This document shows positions 1-7,715 of a DNA stretch of 11,824 bases, in pieces. Every line of letters begins with the position of its first letter. Position 1 is the stretch's first letter. The stretch spans positions 1 to 11,824 of the forward strand of contig JAJZFF010000602.1 in NCBI GenBank assembly GCA_021805485.1, written 5' to 3'. The notes under the pieces are model-generated. The model ran no database searches, was not told the DNA's origin, and saw nothing but the letters and a program-made list of their open reading frames with translations. The translations under genes were made by a program, and so were the position numbers. The DNA is from Pseudomonadota bacterium. GTDB lineage: Bacteria > Pseudomonadota > Alphaproteobacteria > Acetobacterales > Acetobacteraceae.

Positions 1-2
1 TC

Positions 3-878
3 TACGAATCCTATTTCCGCGAATCGGTGCAGGGGCTCGATGTCGGCTCGGCGGTGAAGTTCCGCGGGGTGACGATCGGCAAGGTGAGCGAGATCGGCCT
101 CGTCGCGGCGGACTATCCGCCGCCCGATCCGAAGAACCTGAACGAGAAAGTCTATCACCAGGTCGTGGTCCAGTACCGGATCGACCCGCGCAAGCTCGGG
201 CGCGATGCCGACATCATCGAAGCGATACAGCATGGGCTGCGCGTGCAGGTCGCGCCGCAGGGCATCACCGGCCTCGCCTATCTAGAACTCAGCTTCGTCA
301 ACCCGCAGAACAACCCACCGCAGTCCGTGCCCTGGATGCCGCATCATCTCGTCATCCCCTCGGTGCCAAGCACGCTGACCGAGGTGCAGGACGCCGTTCA
401 GGGCTTTCTCAACAACATGCGGCACGTAAAGCTCGGCCGGACCATCGACACGCTGACCTCGATGATCGACACCGTGAACCGCGAATTGACCACCGGTGGC
501 GCTCACGAGGCGCTGACCAATGTCAACGGGCTGCTGGTCGAGTTGAAGCACCAGGTGAGGCAGGCCGACCTGCCGGCCACAACCCGCTCGATGCGAACCC
601 TGGCGGACGGAACGCAGACCCGCGAGATCCTGCAACAGCTCGAAACCACCAGCGCGGCGCTCGCAAAGGCAAGCGCGGCGATGCCGGCGCTGGTCGCCCA
701 GTCGGAGGCGACGATCCGCCACGCCAACGAGGCGACGGCGACCGTCGAGCGGCAGATGCTGCCGATCCTGCAATCGCTCAAACAGGCCTCCGCCAATCTC
801 GAGGAACTGTCCGACACGCTGAAACGCAATCCCGCCGCCGTGCTGCGCGGCCGGGAACCTCCGAAAGACACGCCATGA
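3..878 (+). CDS. MCE/MlaD-family lipid transport subunit (5' partial)
   Basis: This is the C-terminal part of a substrate-binding subunit of an MCE-type ABC transporter, the family (MlaD, PqiB, YebT) that moves phospholipids or other lipids between inner and outer membranes. The reading frame is open to the window edge, so the true start, the N-terminal transmembrane helix and the first strands lie upstream; the GTG at 27 is internal. The visible frame opens with YESYFRESVQGLDVGSAVKF followed by RGVTIGKV, the conserved core of the MCE domain, and the domain continues to about position 320. From about 380 to 830 the protein is rich in Ala, Gln, Leu and Thr with helical character, as in the coiled-coil needle of PqiB-like proteins. 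It ends with a Pro-rich tail (RGREPPKDTP). Its stop overlaps the start of the next gene by 4 bp (ATGA), indicating one operon; permease and ATPase genes would be expected upstream. The family call is firm, the substrate unknown. Confidence 0.88.
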   Translation, partial: YESYFRESVQGLDVGSAVKFRGVTIGKVSEIGLVAADYPPPDPKNLNEKVYHQVVVQYRIDPRKLGRDADIIEAIQHGLRVQVAPQGITGLAYLELSFVNPQNNPPQSVPWMPHHLVIPSVPSTLTEVQDAVQGFLNNMRHVKLGRTIDTLTSMIDTVNRELTTGGAHEALTNVNGLLVELKHQVRQADLPATTRSMRTLADGTQTREILQQLETTSAALAKASAAMPALVAQSEATIRHANEATATVERQMLPILQSLKQASANLEELSDTLKRNPAAVLRGREPPKDTP

Positions 879-1480
879 CGCCGATCACCCGCCGCCTCGC
901 CCTCACCGCGCCGCTGGCGCTTGCCGGCTGCGGCACGGTGCTGTCGGAACAGCCCTACCGCCCGCGCACCGACTGGCCGCTCGCCCCGGCGCCGGATCTC
1001 CACGCCGCGTCCCGCCCCTCACGCCGGGTGGTAAAGGTGCATGGGCTCGATGCCGGCCCGGCGCTGACCGATCGAGGGCTGATCACGCTCGAAGCCGATG
1101 GCAGCATCCATCGCGGTTACTACAACCGCTGGGCCACGGCGCCGGCGGATGCGGCCACTGCCGCGTTGATCGCCTGGCTGCAGGCATCCGGCGATTTCGC
1201 CGCCGTGGTGGGGGATGGATCATCGGTGACGGCGGAGTTGACGGTCGGCGGCACGCTCGACACGCTGCTGGCCGTACCGGCGCAAGGGGTCGCGCGGGCG
1301 GCGCTGACCCTGGTGGTCGCAAAGCCGGTCGGCATCGGCGAACGGCCGCTCGCGCAGAAGCGCCTCACCGCGACAGCGCCGCTCACCGGCGCCACCCCGG
1401 CCGACATGGTCGCCGCACAGCGCGCCGCCCTCGCCGGCGTGCTGGGCGAGGCTACTGCTCTGGTCGCGCGTTTTCGGTAG
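875..1480 (+). CDS. ABC-type transport auxiliary lipoprotein (PqiC/ABC_trans_aux-like)
   Basis: A 201-residue predicted lipoprotein. The N-terminus has Arg6-Arg7, a short hydrophobic stretch and a lipobox L16-A17-G18-C19, so Cys19 is the probable lipidation site. After a Pro-rich linker the protein resembles the ABC_trans_aux family (PqiC and relatives): a short beta segment (VVKVHGLDAGPALTDRGLIT), the RGYYNRWATAPADA stretch typical of the family, and a C-terminal segment ending in an Ala-rich helix. These lipoproteins sit in the outer membrane and partner MCE proteins to complete a trans-envelope lipid path. The gene overlaps the MCE gene by 4 bp, so the two are very probably translationally coupled and work in one complex. 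The start at 875 is fixed by this overlap and by the signal peptide. The fold family is inferred from context and local motifs; sequence conservation in this family is low. Confidence 0.8.
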   Translation: MTPITRRLALTAPLALAGCGTVLSEQPYRPRTDWPLAPAPDLHAASRPSRRVVKVHGLDAGPALTDRGLITLEADGSIHRGYYNRWATAPADAATAALIAWLQASGDFAAVVGDGSSVTAELTVGGTLDTLLAVPAQGVARAALTLVVAKPVGIGERPLAQKRLTATAPLTGATPADMVAAQRAALAGVLGEATALVARFR

Positions 1481-1493
1481 GCCGCCGGCCTTT
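1479..1493. terminator. Short hairpin between convergent genes
   Basis: The 12-bp gap between the lipoprotein stop and the stop of the convergent MFS gene contains AGGCC-gcc-GGCCT (1479-1491) followed by TT. A 5-bp stem with a 3-nt loop is weak for an intrinsic terminator, but the location between converging genes is right. It is offered only as a candidate. Confidence 0.3.
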
Positions 1494-2722
1494 CAGCCCT
1501 CTTCGGCCGCGTTCGGATCGAGTGTGGCGACGACGGGCGTAGTGCGCGGCAGGATCTGGTAGGGCTGCTGCTGCGCGTTGGGCACCGGCTCGCGCACCCG
1601 CTGGCGCCAGACCCCGAAGCCCACCGCCGCAACCGCGGCAAGCGCAATGAAGCCGAACAGCCCGCTTGGATCGGTTCGCGCCATCACCACCGCGGCGATA
1701 ATTGGGCCGATCGCCGCGCCGATCGAATAGACCAGCACGAGGCCGCCACTGGCACCCACGCGCTGTTCGGGCTCCAGAAAGTCGTTGGTATGGGCCACGC
1801 ACAGCGGATAAAGGGTGAAGACGAGGCCGCCGAACAACAGGCCCAGCGCATCCACGAGGCTCAATGGCCAGGCGATGACGCCGAGCAGCAGGCTGACCAC
1901 TCCGGTGCCGGCGAACGTGCCGATGATGACCTTGCGCCGGTCGAACCGGTCTGAAAGCCGCCCGATCGGGATTTGCAGCACCACCCCGCCCAGGATGACG
2001 AGGCTCATGAACAGCGCGGTTTGCGATCTTCCCATGCCAAGTCCGTGCGCGTAGATCGCGCCGAGCGCGTAGAAGCCGCCGAGCATCACACCTGTCACCG
2101 CCGCGCCGATGATGCCGAGCGGCGAGATCCGGTACAGCCTGACGAAGGACAGAGGCGTCGAAACGCCGGGCGCCGGGCCCGGAATCCGCGTCAGCGCGAT
2201 CGGGATCACCGCGAGCGAGAGCAGGATCGAAGCGGCGATGAACGGCAGCGCGGGCGAACGGTTGCCCAGATCGAGCAGGAACTGTCCCGCCCCCTGCCCG
2301 GCATAGAGGGCCACCATGTAGAAGGCGAGAATGGCGCCGCGGGTCTGCGGCGTCGCCCGCTCGTTCAGCCAGCTTTCGACGCAGATGAACACGCCGGCAA
2401 GCGACAGGCCCTCGATGAAGCGCAGCACCGCCCAGAAGCCGAATTCCTGCCAGATCGTGCAGGCGAGGGTGCTGGCGGAAAACAGCGAGACAAAGGCGGT
2501 AAAGGCGCGGATATGGCCGACCCGCTCGATGATCCGCCCCGCGCGCAACGCGCCGAGCGTCAAACCGGCGAAATAGGCGGTGCCGATCAGGCCGATCAGC
2601 AACTGGGTCGTCCCCGCCGCCTCAAGCCGCAAGCTCATCAATGTCGAGAGAAAGCCGCTCCCGGCCATCAGGATGAAGATGGCAAGAAGCAGGCTGCGGA
2701 CCGAAAGCAGCGAGGTGACCAT
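1493..2722 (-). CDS. MFS transporter, YcaD-like
   Basis: A 409-residue polytopic membrane protein of the major facilitator superfamily with about 12 hydrophobic segments. Family marks visible: AGRIIERVGHIRAF at residues 61-74 (loop 2-3 version of the MFS motif), ESWLN at 116-120, GRLSDRFDRRKV at 254-265 (the loop 8-9 copy of motif A) and HTNDFLEPEQRVGASGG at 311-327. The ESWLN and H-x-ND-x-LEPEQR signatures are typical of the YcaD-like MFS subgroup, mostly of unknown substrate. The frame extends upstream to 2794, but ATG 2722 is preferred: it is preceded by AGGAAGGGG 5 nt away, and the extra 24 residues would be polar and unlike a membrane-protein N-terminus. The C-terminal about 35 residues are hydrophilic. 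It follows ask on the same strand after 138 bp containing a perfect palindrome, so it may have its own promoter. A role with compatible solutes is possible from position only; no sequence feature supports it. Confidence 0.88.
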   Translation of the reverse strand: MVTSLLSVRSLLLAIFILMAGSGFLSTLMSLRLEAAGTTQLLIGLIGTAYFAGLTLGALRAGRIIERVGHIRAFTAFVSLFSASTLACTIWQEFGFWAVLRFIEGLSLAGVFICVESWLNERATPQTRGAILAFYMVALYAGQGAGQFLLDLGNRSPALPFIAASILLSLAVIPIALTRIPGPAPGVSTPLSFVRLYRISPLGIIGAAVTGVMLGGFYALGAIYAHGLGMGRSQTALFMSLVILGGVVLQIPIGRLSDRFDRRKVIIGTFAGTGVVSLLLGVIAWPLSLVDALGLLFGGLVFTLYPLCVAHTNDFLEPEQRVGASGGLVLVYSIGAAIGPIIAAVVMARTDPSGLFGFIALAAVAAVGFGVWRQRVREPVPNAQQQPYQILPRTTPVVATLDPNAAEEG

Positions 2723-2790
2723 CAGAACCCCTTCCTGCCGCGAGGCAACGGAGACACGCGACGGCGACGGACGATCCGTCCCGGAGACGG

Positions 2791-2808
2791 CCACCGCCTA
2801 GGCGGTGG
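2791..2808. repeat. Perfect 18-bp palindrome between ask and the MFS gene
   Basis: CCACCGCCT-AGGCGGTGG is a perfect 18-bp palindrome. As RNA it can form a 7-bp GC-rich stem with a CTAG loop, but no T-run follows on the minus strand, so a classical intrinsic terminator for the ect operon is not clear. As DNA it could be an operator for the MFS gene, whose start lies 69 bp downstream. It is the only strong structure in the 138-bp gap (2723-2860). Confidence 0.5.
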
Positions 2809-2860
2809 ACCGGCTGCGGTCAATGCCGCCGGTGCGTGTCAGCTTCGCACGGGTACGCGA

Positions 2861-4327
2861 TCAGGCCGCTTCGCGCAGCTTGCGGCGCTTGCCGTCCTCA
2901 TCCGCTTTGCGTTCAACGAGGGCGGCATGCAGGGCGCGAACGGCATCGTCGAAGCGGTCGGCTTCGAGGATGAACTGGATATCGACATTGCGCATCTGGT
3001 GCTGCATCGCCTTCACGCCGATCCCCGCCGTGCCGAGCGCGCCCAGCGCGCGGCCAACGCAGCCATCCTCGCTAAGGTCACTGCCGATCAGCGCCACCAT
3101 GGCCAGCCGCTCCGCCGTGACCTCGGCGTTCGGGAACCGGGCTTCAAGATCGGCGATGACCCGGCGCACCGTCGGCCCGCCGGCCGCAAGGTAATGGGTG
3201 ATCGTGTTCGCGTTCGACGACTTGCTGACGATGCGGGCGCGGTGCTTCGTCAGCGTGTCCAGAATGGCGGCATCGTATCCCTTCTTGCCGACCATGTCCT
3301 GCTCGAAGAACTGCAGCGCGCGAACCTCGCGGATGCCGGTGACGATCTCGATCCGCGGCGCGGCGGAGACGTAGTCGGCGCAGATCAGCGTGCCCTCGTC
3401 GTGCCGGTCGAAGGTGTTGCGCACCCGCAGCGGGATGCCCGCCTGGCGCAGGCCGCGCGCCGCGCCCGGATGGATCACCTCGACCCCGAGATTGGCGAGC
3501 TGGTCCGCCACGTCGTAATTCGTGCGGCCGATCTTGCGCGCCTTGCCGACGCCGACGACCTTCGGATCGGCGCTGGAGAGATGGAACTCCTTGTGGATGA
3601 TCGCCTCGCGTGCGCCGGTGAGCACGGCGAGCCGGGCAAAGGTCATCTCCGTATAGCCGCGGTCGTATTTGCGGACCATGCCATCCGCGCATTTCGCATA
3701 GCCGGTGACGATCGGCAGGCTCGTCGCGAGATCAATCCCGTCGAGCCCGGTGCGAATCCGCTCCTCGATGTCGAAATTGCGTCCGTCCTGCCAGCCGGTC
3801 AGGTCGACGAAGGCCGCATTGACACCGCGGGCGCGCAGCAGCAGGGCGGTATTGTGCGCGCTATGCGCCTCGCCGAGCCCGGCGAGCAGCTCGCGCAGGG
3901 TGGCGAGCGGCTCGTCGAGCCGGAAATGGCCGTGGCCGCGCAGGCTGTCGAGATCGTCGAGGCAGGCGCGGGTCTCGCCGATCCGGGCGTCGACGAACGC
4001 GTCGGCGACGGCGCGCTCCGCCGTCGTGCCGAACACCTCCTCGTTGCGGACGCGCATCGCGGCGGCGACCGCATCGAGCGCGTCGCGCCAGTCGCCCTTC
4101 TCGCCATCGGCGGCGAAGCTCGCATAGAGACCTGGGGGCTTCGCCGCATCGGTCTTCTTCTTCGGCTCCAGCAGCAGATCGGTGATCCCGCCATAGGCCG
4201 AGACCACGAAGATCCGCTGGTAGAGATCGCGGCCGGCGCGGCCGGCGATCAGCACATTGTCAACCACCGCGTCCGTCGCCGCGATCGACGTGCCGCCGAT
4301 CTTCTCGACACTCGGGGCAACGCTCAT
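2861..4327 (-). CDS. ask: Aspartokinase of the ectoine cluster (Ask_Ect)
   Basis: A 488-residue aspartate kinase that phosphorylates L-aspartate to 4-aspartyl phosphate with ATP, the first step towards aspartate semialdehyde, the precursor of ectoine. The amino acid kinase domain starts with the K-I-GGTS motif (residues 9-14), has RGYTEMTFARLAVLTGA at 223-239 and the NTFDRHDEGTLI segment at 304-315. Two C-terminal ACT-like regions lie at about 328-395 and 405-470. The variant KIGGTS in place of KFGGTS, and the location directly after ectD, match the specialised Ask_Ect class found in ectoine operons, which is reported to be less sensitive to feedback inhibition than housekeeping aspartokinases. 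The ATG overlaps the ectD stop by 4 bp (ATGA at 4324-4327), implying translational coupling. It is the last gene of the operon. The C-terminus is Lys/Arg-rich. A general biosynthetic aspartokinase is expected elsewhere in the genome. Confidence 0.94.
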   Translation of the reverse strand: MSVAPSVEKIGGTSIAATDAVVDNVLIAGRAGRDLYQRIFVVSAYGGITDLLLEPKKKTDAAKPPGLYASFAADGEKGDWRDALDAVAAAMRVRNEEVFGTTAERAVADAFVDARIGETRACLDDLDSLRGHGHFRLDEPLATLRELLAGLGEAHSAHNTALLLRARGVNAAFVDLTGWQDGRNFDIEERIRTGLDGIDLATSLPIVTGYAKCADGMVRKYDRGYTEMTFARLAVLTGAREAIIHKEFHLSSADPKVVGVGKARKIGRTNYDVADQLANLGVEVIHPGAARGLRQAGIPLRVRNTFDRHDEGTLICADYVSAAPRIEIVTGIREVRALQFFEQDMVGKKGYDAAILDTLTKHRARIVSKSSNANTITHYLAAGGPTVRRVIADLEARFPNAEVTAERLAMVALIGSDLSEDGCVGRALGALGTAGIGVKAMQHQMRNVDIQFILEADRFDDAVRALHAALVERKADEDGKRRKLREAA

Positions 4328-5244
4328 GCCGCGCGCTCGCGCCGCACCAGCGGGCCCTTCACGATGTCGACGGTCGTGAAATCGCGGTCGGCGATGAACG
4401 CCGGCCGCCGCGTCTTCGGGCCGAACGGCTCGACCAGGCTGTTCGCCTTCGCATTGAACACGAAGAACGCGTTGGAGCGCGGGAAGGGCGTGATGTTGCC
4501 GTTCGAGCCGTGCATCGTGTTGCAGTCGAACAGCACCACCGTGCCGGCCTTGCCGGTCGGCGCGACGATGCCGTGATCGCTGGCGAGCGCCGTCAGCATC
4601 TCGCGGTCCGGCACGCCATATTCCTGCTTCTTGAGCGAGGAGCGGTAATGGTTCTCCGGTGTCTCGCCGACGCAGGTGAGATATTTGCGGTGCGAGCCGG
4701 GGATGACCATCAGCGGGCCGTTATTCGCTGTGTTCTCGGCCAGCAGGATCGACATCGACAGGGCGCGCATCCGCGGCATGCCATCCTCGACATGCCAGGT
4801 CTCGAAATCGGAGTGCCAGTAGAACTCCTTGCCATCGAAGCCCGGCTTGTAGTTGAGCCGGGACTGATGGATGTAGACGTCGTCGTCCAGCAGGAAGCGC
4901 GCCACCCCGGCAATTCGCGAATCCGCGGCGAGCCGGCCGAGCAGTTCGTTCTGCGCGTGGATCGCGAAGATCGAGCGCACCTCGTCGCTGCCGCGCTCGG
5001 TGATGATGGTCTCGCGGTCGAGCCCGGCGGGGTTGGCCAGCAGATCCATCGACTCGGACTGCAGCAGCGCAAGCTCGGCCGGGTCGAACACGTTCTCCAG
5101 CACGAGATAGCCGTTGGTGTCGTAGAACCGCGTCTGCTCGTCGCTCAGCGGCGCGCCGGGCGCCCAGCGCCCATGCACCACCGGATCATGGCGCGGCAGC
5201 AGCGAGGGGGTGGGTTCGCGGCGCGACGGGTAGAGATCGTCCAT
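4324..5244 (-). CDS. ectD: Ectoine hydroxylase
   Basis: A 306-residue non-haem Fe(II)- and 2-oxoglutarate-dependent dioxygenase that converts ectoine to (4S,5S)-5-hydroxyectoine in the cytoplasm. The EctD signature FYWHSDFETWHVEDGMPRMR is at residues 141-160 and supplies two iron ligands, His144 and Asp146; the third ligand is His245 in TMHGSNGN, and Arg256 is placed to bind 2-oxoglutarate. PGSHRKYLTCVGETPENHY (182-200) is also characteristic. Length matches the family (about 300). The frame continues upstream to 5370 into ectC, but ATG 5244 is chosen: GGGAG lies 8 nt upstream, and MDDLYPSR followed by the PVVHGRW and GPLS-like segment resembles known EctD N-termini. It begins 40 bp after ectC and overlaps ask by 4 bp. 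Presence of EctD together with all catalytic residues predicts hydroxyectoine as an end product. Confidence 0.97.
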   Translation of the reverse strand: MDDLYPSRREPTPSLLPRHDPVVHGRWAPGAPLSDEQTRFYDTNGYLVLENVFDPAELALLQSESMDLLANPAGLDRETIITERGSDEVRSIFAIHAQNELLGRLAADSRIAGVARFLLDDDVYIHQSRLNYKPGFDGKEFYWHSDFETWHVEDGMPRMRALSMSILLAENTANNGPLMVIPGSHRKYLTCVGETPENHYRSSLKKQEYGVPDREMLTALASDHGIVAPTGKAGTVVLFDCNTMHGSNGNITPFPRSNAFFVFNAKANSLVEPFGPKTRRPAFIADRDFTTVDIVKGPLVRRERAA

Positions 5245-5284
5245 GGTCAGTTCTCCCACGTTTCGTTCGTTGCGGACCGGGACC

Positions 5285-5683
5285 TCAGGCCGCCTCGCCG
5301 ACCGGGGCGGGCGGATAGGCGCCGGAGGCGTCATGCACTTCCTGCCCGGTGACCGGCGGGTTGAACACACAGGCGGTGACGATATCGGTCTTCGGGCGGA
5401 CCACGTGACGGTCGTGCTTGTTGAGTACGTAGAGCACGCCCGGCTTCAGCTCGTGCGTCTCGCCGGCGTCGAGATCCTCGATCGTGCCCTCGCCGCTCAG
5501 CACGAAGACGGCTTCGTAATGATGCTTGTAGTGCATCTGCAGTTCCTTGCCCGCGTACATCGTGGTGATGTGGAACGAGAAGCCCATGCCGTCGTCGCGC
5601 AGCAGCATGCGCACGCTGTCCCAGCCATCGGTAACGACCTTTCGCTCGGAGGCCTGCGCCTCCTTCAGATTCCGGATGATCAT
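5285..5683 (-). CDS. ectC: L-ectoine synthase
   Basis: A 132-residue cupin-fold enzyme that closes N-gamma-acetyl-L-2,4-diaminobutyrate to ectoine with loss of water. The iron ligands known for EctC align at the same numbering: Glu57 (in [11 protein letters not shown]), Tyr85 and His93. GEGTIEDL and the KPG turn are the expected cupin motifs; the start MIIRNL matches the family. Length is typical (about 130). The ATG at 5683 has AAGGAG 7 nt upstream. It lies 31 bp after ectB and 40 bp before ectD in the same operon. The C-terminal tail ([10 protein letters not shown]) is variable in the family. Confidence 0.97.
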   Translation of the reverse strand: MIIRNLKEAQASERKVVTDGWDSVRMLLRDDGMGFSFHITTMYAGKELQMHYKHHYEAVFVLSGEGTIEDLDAGETHELKPGVLYVLNKHDRHVVRPKTDIVTACVFNPPVTGQEVHDASGAYPPAPVGEAA

Positions 5684-5714
5684 GGTTCTGCTCCTTGCTT
5701 GCTGTCGCGGCCCG

Positions 5715-7019
5715 TCATTCAGCAGCGACGCTGTAGGTGGGCGCGGAGGCCTCGTTCATGGCGCGTTCGAGAATGTCGAGCCCGACCTCCAGCAGGTCGT
5801 CTTCGATTGTCAGCGGCGCCAGCACCTTGACGATCTCGCCATCGGCGCCGCTGGTCTCGATCACCAGCCCCTCGCGGAAGGCGATGCCGGTGATGCGGTC
5901 GGCCATCTCGCCGGAGCCGACATCGATGCCCCGCATCATGCCGCGGCCGCGCGTGCTCATCCCGTGTCGCGCCGCGATCGCCTCGAGCCGGCGGCCGAGC
6001 AGGTCGCCGCGCCTCGTGATGTCGGCGGCAAAGGCGCCGTCGCTCCAGAAATGGCGGATCGCCGCGGCCGCGGTGACGAAAGCGTGGTTGTTGCCGCGGA
6101 ACGTTCCGTTGTGCTCGCCGGGCTTCCACTGGTCGAGCTCCGGGCGGAACAGGGTGAGCGCGAAGGGCGACCCGATGCCCGAGAGCGATTTCGCGAGGGT
6201 GATGATGTCGGGGCGGATGCCCATTTCCTCGAAGCTGAAAAAGCGCCCGGTGCGGCCACAGCCGGCCTGGATGTCGTCCACGATCAGCAGCGCGCCGTGG
6301 CGCTTTGCGAGGGCGGCGATCTTGCGCATCCATCCGGCCGAGGCTGCGTTCAGCCCGCCCTCGCCCTGCACCGTCTCGACGAGGAACGCCGCCGGCGCAT
6401 CGAGGCCGGAGGAGCCGTCGGCAAGGCGCTGCTCCAGCAGGTCGGCGGTGTCGATCTCCGGACCGTAATACCCGTCATAGGGTTCGTGGCTGACATGGGC
6501 GAGCGGCACGCCGGCGCCGCCGCGCTTGCCCTCGTTGCCGGTGCAGGCGAGCGCGCCGAGTGTCATGCCGTGGAAGCCGTTGGTGAAGGCGATCACGGTC
6601 TGCCGGCCGGTCACCTTGCGGGCGAGCTTGAGCGCGGCCTCGACCGCGTTGGTCCCGGTCGGGCCGACGAACATGGCGCGATAGTCCATGCCGCGCGGCT
6701 TCAGGATGACGGTTTCCAGCGCATCGAGGAACTCGGCCTTGGCGTCGGTATGGAAGTCGAGCCCATGAGCGATACCGTCACGGGCGATGTAGTCGATCAG
6801 CGCCTGTTTCAGCACCGGATGGTTGTGGCCGTAATTCAGCGACGAGCAGCCGGCGAGGAAGTCGAGATATTTTCCGCCCTGGTCGTCATGCAGCCAGGCG
6901 CCTTCGGCCCGCGTGAACTGGCGCGGGATCGCGGTGCAGTAGCTCCGCACCCGGGACTCCATGCGCTCGTAGATCGCGGTATCCGGCTTGCGCCGGGAGG
7001 GGCGCGGCAGATCGGTCAT
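5715..7019 (-). CDS. ectB: L-2,4-diaminobutyrate transaminase (ectoine pathway)
   Basis: A 434-residue class III PLP-dependent aminotransferase that converts aspartate semialdehyde, with glutamate as amino donor, to L-2,4-diaminobutyrate. PLP-site residues are visible: [11 protein letters not shown] (119-129) for phosphate binding, the FHG segment at 149-151, [15 protein letters not shown] (246-260) with Asp248 for the pyridine nitrogen, and Lys277 in [12 protein letters not shown] for the Schiff base. CSSLNYGHN and GLDFHTDAK are EctB-type motifs. Length fits the family (about 420-430). The frame extends upstream to 7538 through ectA in another register, but ATG 7019 is the start: it overlaps the ectA stop by 4 bp and has AAAGGA 7 nt upstream. 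Confidence 0.97.
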   Translation of the reverse strand: MTDLPRPSRRKPDTAIYERMESRVRSYCTAIPRQFTRAEGAWLHDDQGGKYLDFLAGCSSLNYGHNHPVLKQALIDYIARDGIAHGLDFHTDAKAEFLDALETVILKPRGMDYRAMFVGPTGTNAVEAALKLARKVTGRQTVIAFTNGFHGMTLGALACTGNEGKRGGAGVPLAHVSHEPYDGYYGPEIDTADLLEQRLADGSSGLDAPAAFLVETVQGEGGLNAASAGWMRKIAALAKRHGALLIVDDIQAGCGRTGRFFSFEEMGIRPDIITLAKSLSGIGSPFALTLFRPELDQWKPGEHNGTFRGNNHAFVTAAAAIRHFWSDGAFAADITRRGDLLGRRLEAIAARHGMSTRGRGMMRGIDVGSGEMADRITGIAFREGLVIETSGADGEIVKVLAPLTIEDDLLEVGLDILERAMNEASAPTYSVAAE

Positions 7020-7570
7020 GAGATGTCCTTTCGTGCTGGTTCGGTGACGGGCCGGGGAAGGCCGATCGTCACCTCGAACTCGGTGTCGTGCAGGCCGGCG
7101 AAATGGGTGGCGCGATCGAAGCGCATCGCCCGGGCGAACGAGGCGCCGCGCCGGCGGGCAAGGCTTTCGAACAACCGCCACGACGCGGTGTTCGCCTCGG
7201 TAATGGTGGTGGTCAGGGTGCGCACGCCGGCGACGGCCGGTCGGTCGAGCAGCGCGTCGAGCATCTGCCCGCCAAGGCCGATGCCCCGCGCCGCAGGCGA
7301 AACGGCGACCTGCCAGACGAAAATGCGCGATGGGTCGGACGGCGGGCAATAGCCGGAAATCCAGCCGACCACCTCGCCCTCGCGCTCGGCGAGGACGCAT
7401 GTCTCGGCGAAATCCGTACACTGCAGCAGGTTGCAATAGGCCGAATTGGCATCGAGCGGCGGACAGTCCGCGATCAGCGCGGTCACCGCCGGGCCATCGG
7501 CCGCGGTCGGCCGACGCAACGCCACCGCGCTGCCGCACGGTGCCGCCAAATTGTCGATATGGGCCGAAAT
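7016..7570 (-). CDS. ectA: L-2,4-diaminobutyrate N-gamma-acetyltransferase, non-canonical start
   Basis: GNAT-family enzyme that acetylates L-2,4-diaminobutyrate with acetyl-CoA, the second ectoine-specific step. Numbered from the TTG at 7549 (177 aa): CPPLDANSAYCNLLQ at 29-43, FVWQVAVSPAARGIGLGGQM at 77-96 with the acetyl-CoA-binding RGIGLG, and TTTITEANTASWRLF at 113-127, all EctA signatures. The start is unusual. In this frame no ATG or GTG occurs between the upstream TGA (7660-7658) and the TTG at 7549. The only strong Shine-Dalgarno, GGAGG at 7583-7579, is 29 nt from that TTG but 8 nt from an in-frame ATT at 7570 (and 5 nt from an ATA at 7573). I give 7570 as the possible start; 7549 is the nearest conventional codon and the one a gene caller would choose. 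The identity is firm; the first seven residues are not. It is the first gene of the operon and overlaps ectB by 4 bp. Confidence 0.93.
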   Translation of the reverse strand: MSAHIDNLAAPCGSAVALRRPTAADGPAVTALIADCPPLDANSAYCNLLQCTDFAETCVLAEREGEVVGWISGYCPPSDPSRIFVWQVAVSPAARGIGLGGQMLDALLDRPAVAGVRTLTTTITEANTASWRLFESLARRRGASFARAMRFDRATHFAGLHDTEFEVTIGLPRPVTEPARKDIS

Positions 7571-7633
7571 TATTTTAACCTCCGAAGCAGTATTCTGTCG
7601 TATCGTGCCGCTTTGGGCGACTCTGCGAGACCA

Positions 7634-7661
7634 TAGATACGAAATCTTTCGATATTTTCAA
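7634..7661 (-). promoter_or_regulatory. Candidate promoter of the ectABCD-ask operon
   Basis: On the minus strand TTGAAA (7661-7656, one mismatch to TTGACA) is followed after 16 bp by TATCTA (7639-7634). The box lies in the AT-rich part of the ectA/ectR gap and would place transcription start near 7627, giving a leader of about 55-80 nt. The -10 is poor (3 of 6), so this is a candidate only; an activator or stress sigma factor could compensate. Confidence 0.4.
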
Positions 7662-7715
7662 GTTTTTTGTGAAGGCTTTTGCCCAAAGTGATGCCACACC
7701 CCTGGAATGTCCTTC

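Noticed and set aside
1973..4576. Open frame of 867 codons on the plus strand, antisense to the MFS, ask and ectD genes
   Set aside because: Its translation is Arg/Ala/Asp/His-rich with no recognisable domain, and it lies opposite well-supported genes; long antisense frames are common in GC-rich DNA.
5245..5370. Upstream extension of ectD to 5370
   Set aside because: It overlaps the ectC C-terminus and adds an Arg/Pro-rich segment absent from EctD; ATG 5244 has a good ribosome-binding site.
5547..7352. Open frame of 601 codons on the plus strand, antisense to ectC, ectB and ectA
   Set aside because: Low-complexity shadow of ectB codon use; the genes on the other strand have complete catalytic motifs.
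7016..7538. Upstream extension of ectB to 7538, giving a 607-residue frame
   Set aside because: The added part is an out-of-register reading of ectA; ATG 7019 has a ribosome-binding site and the usual EctB N-terminus.
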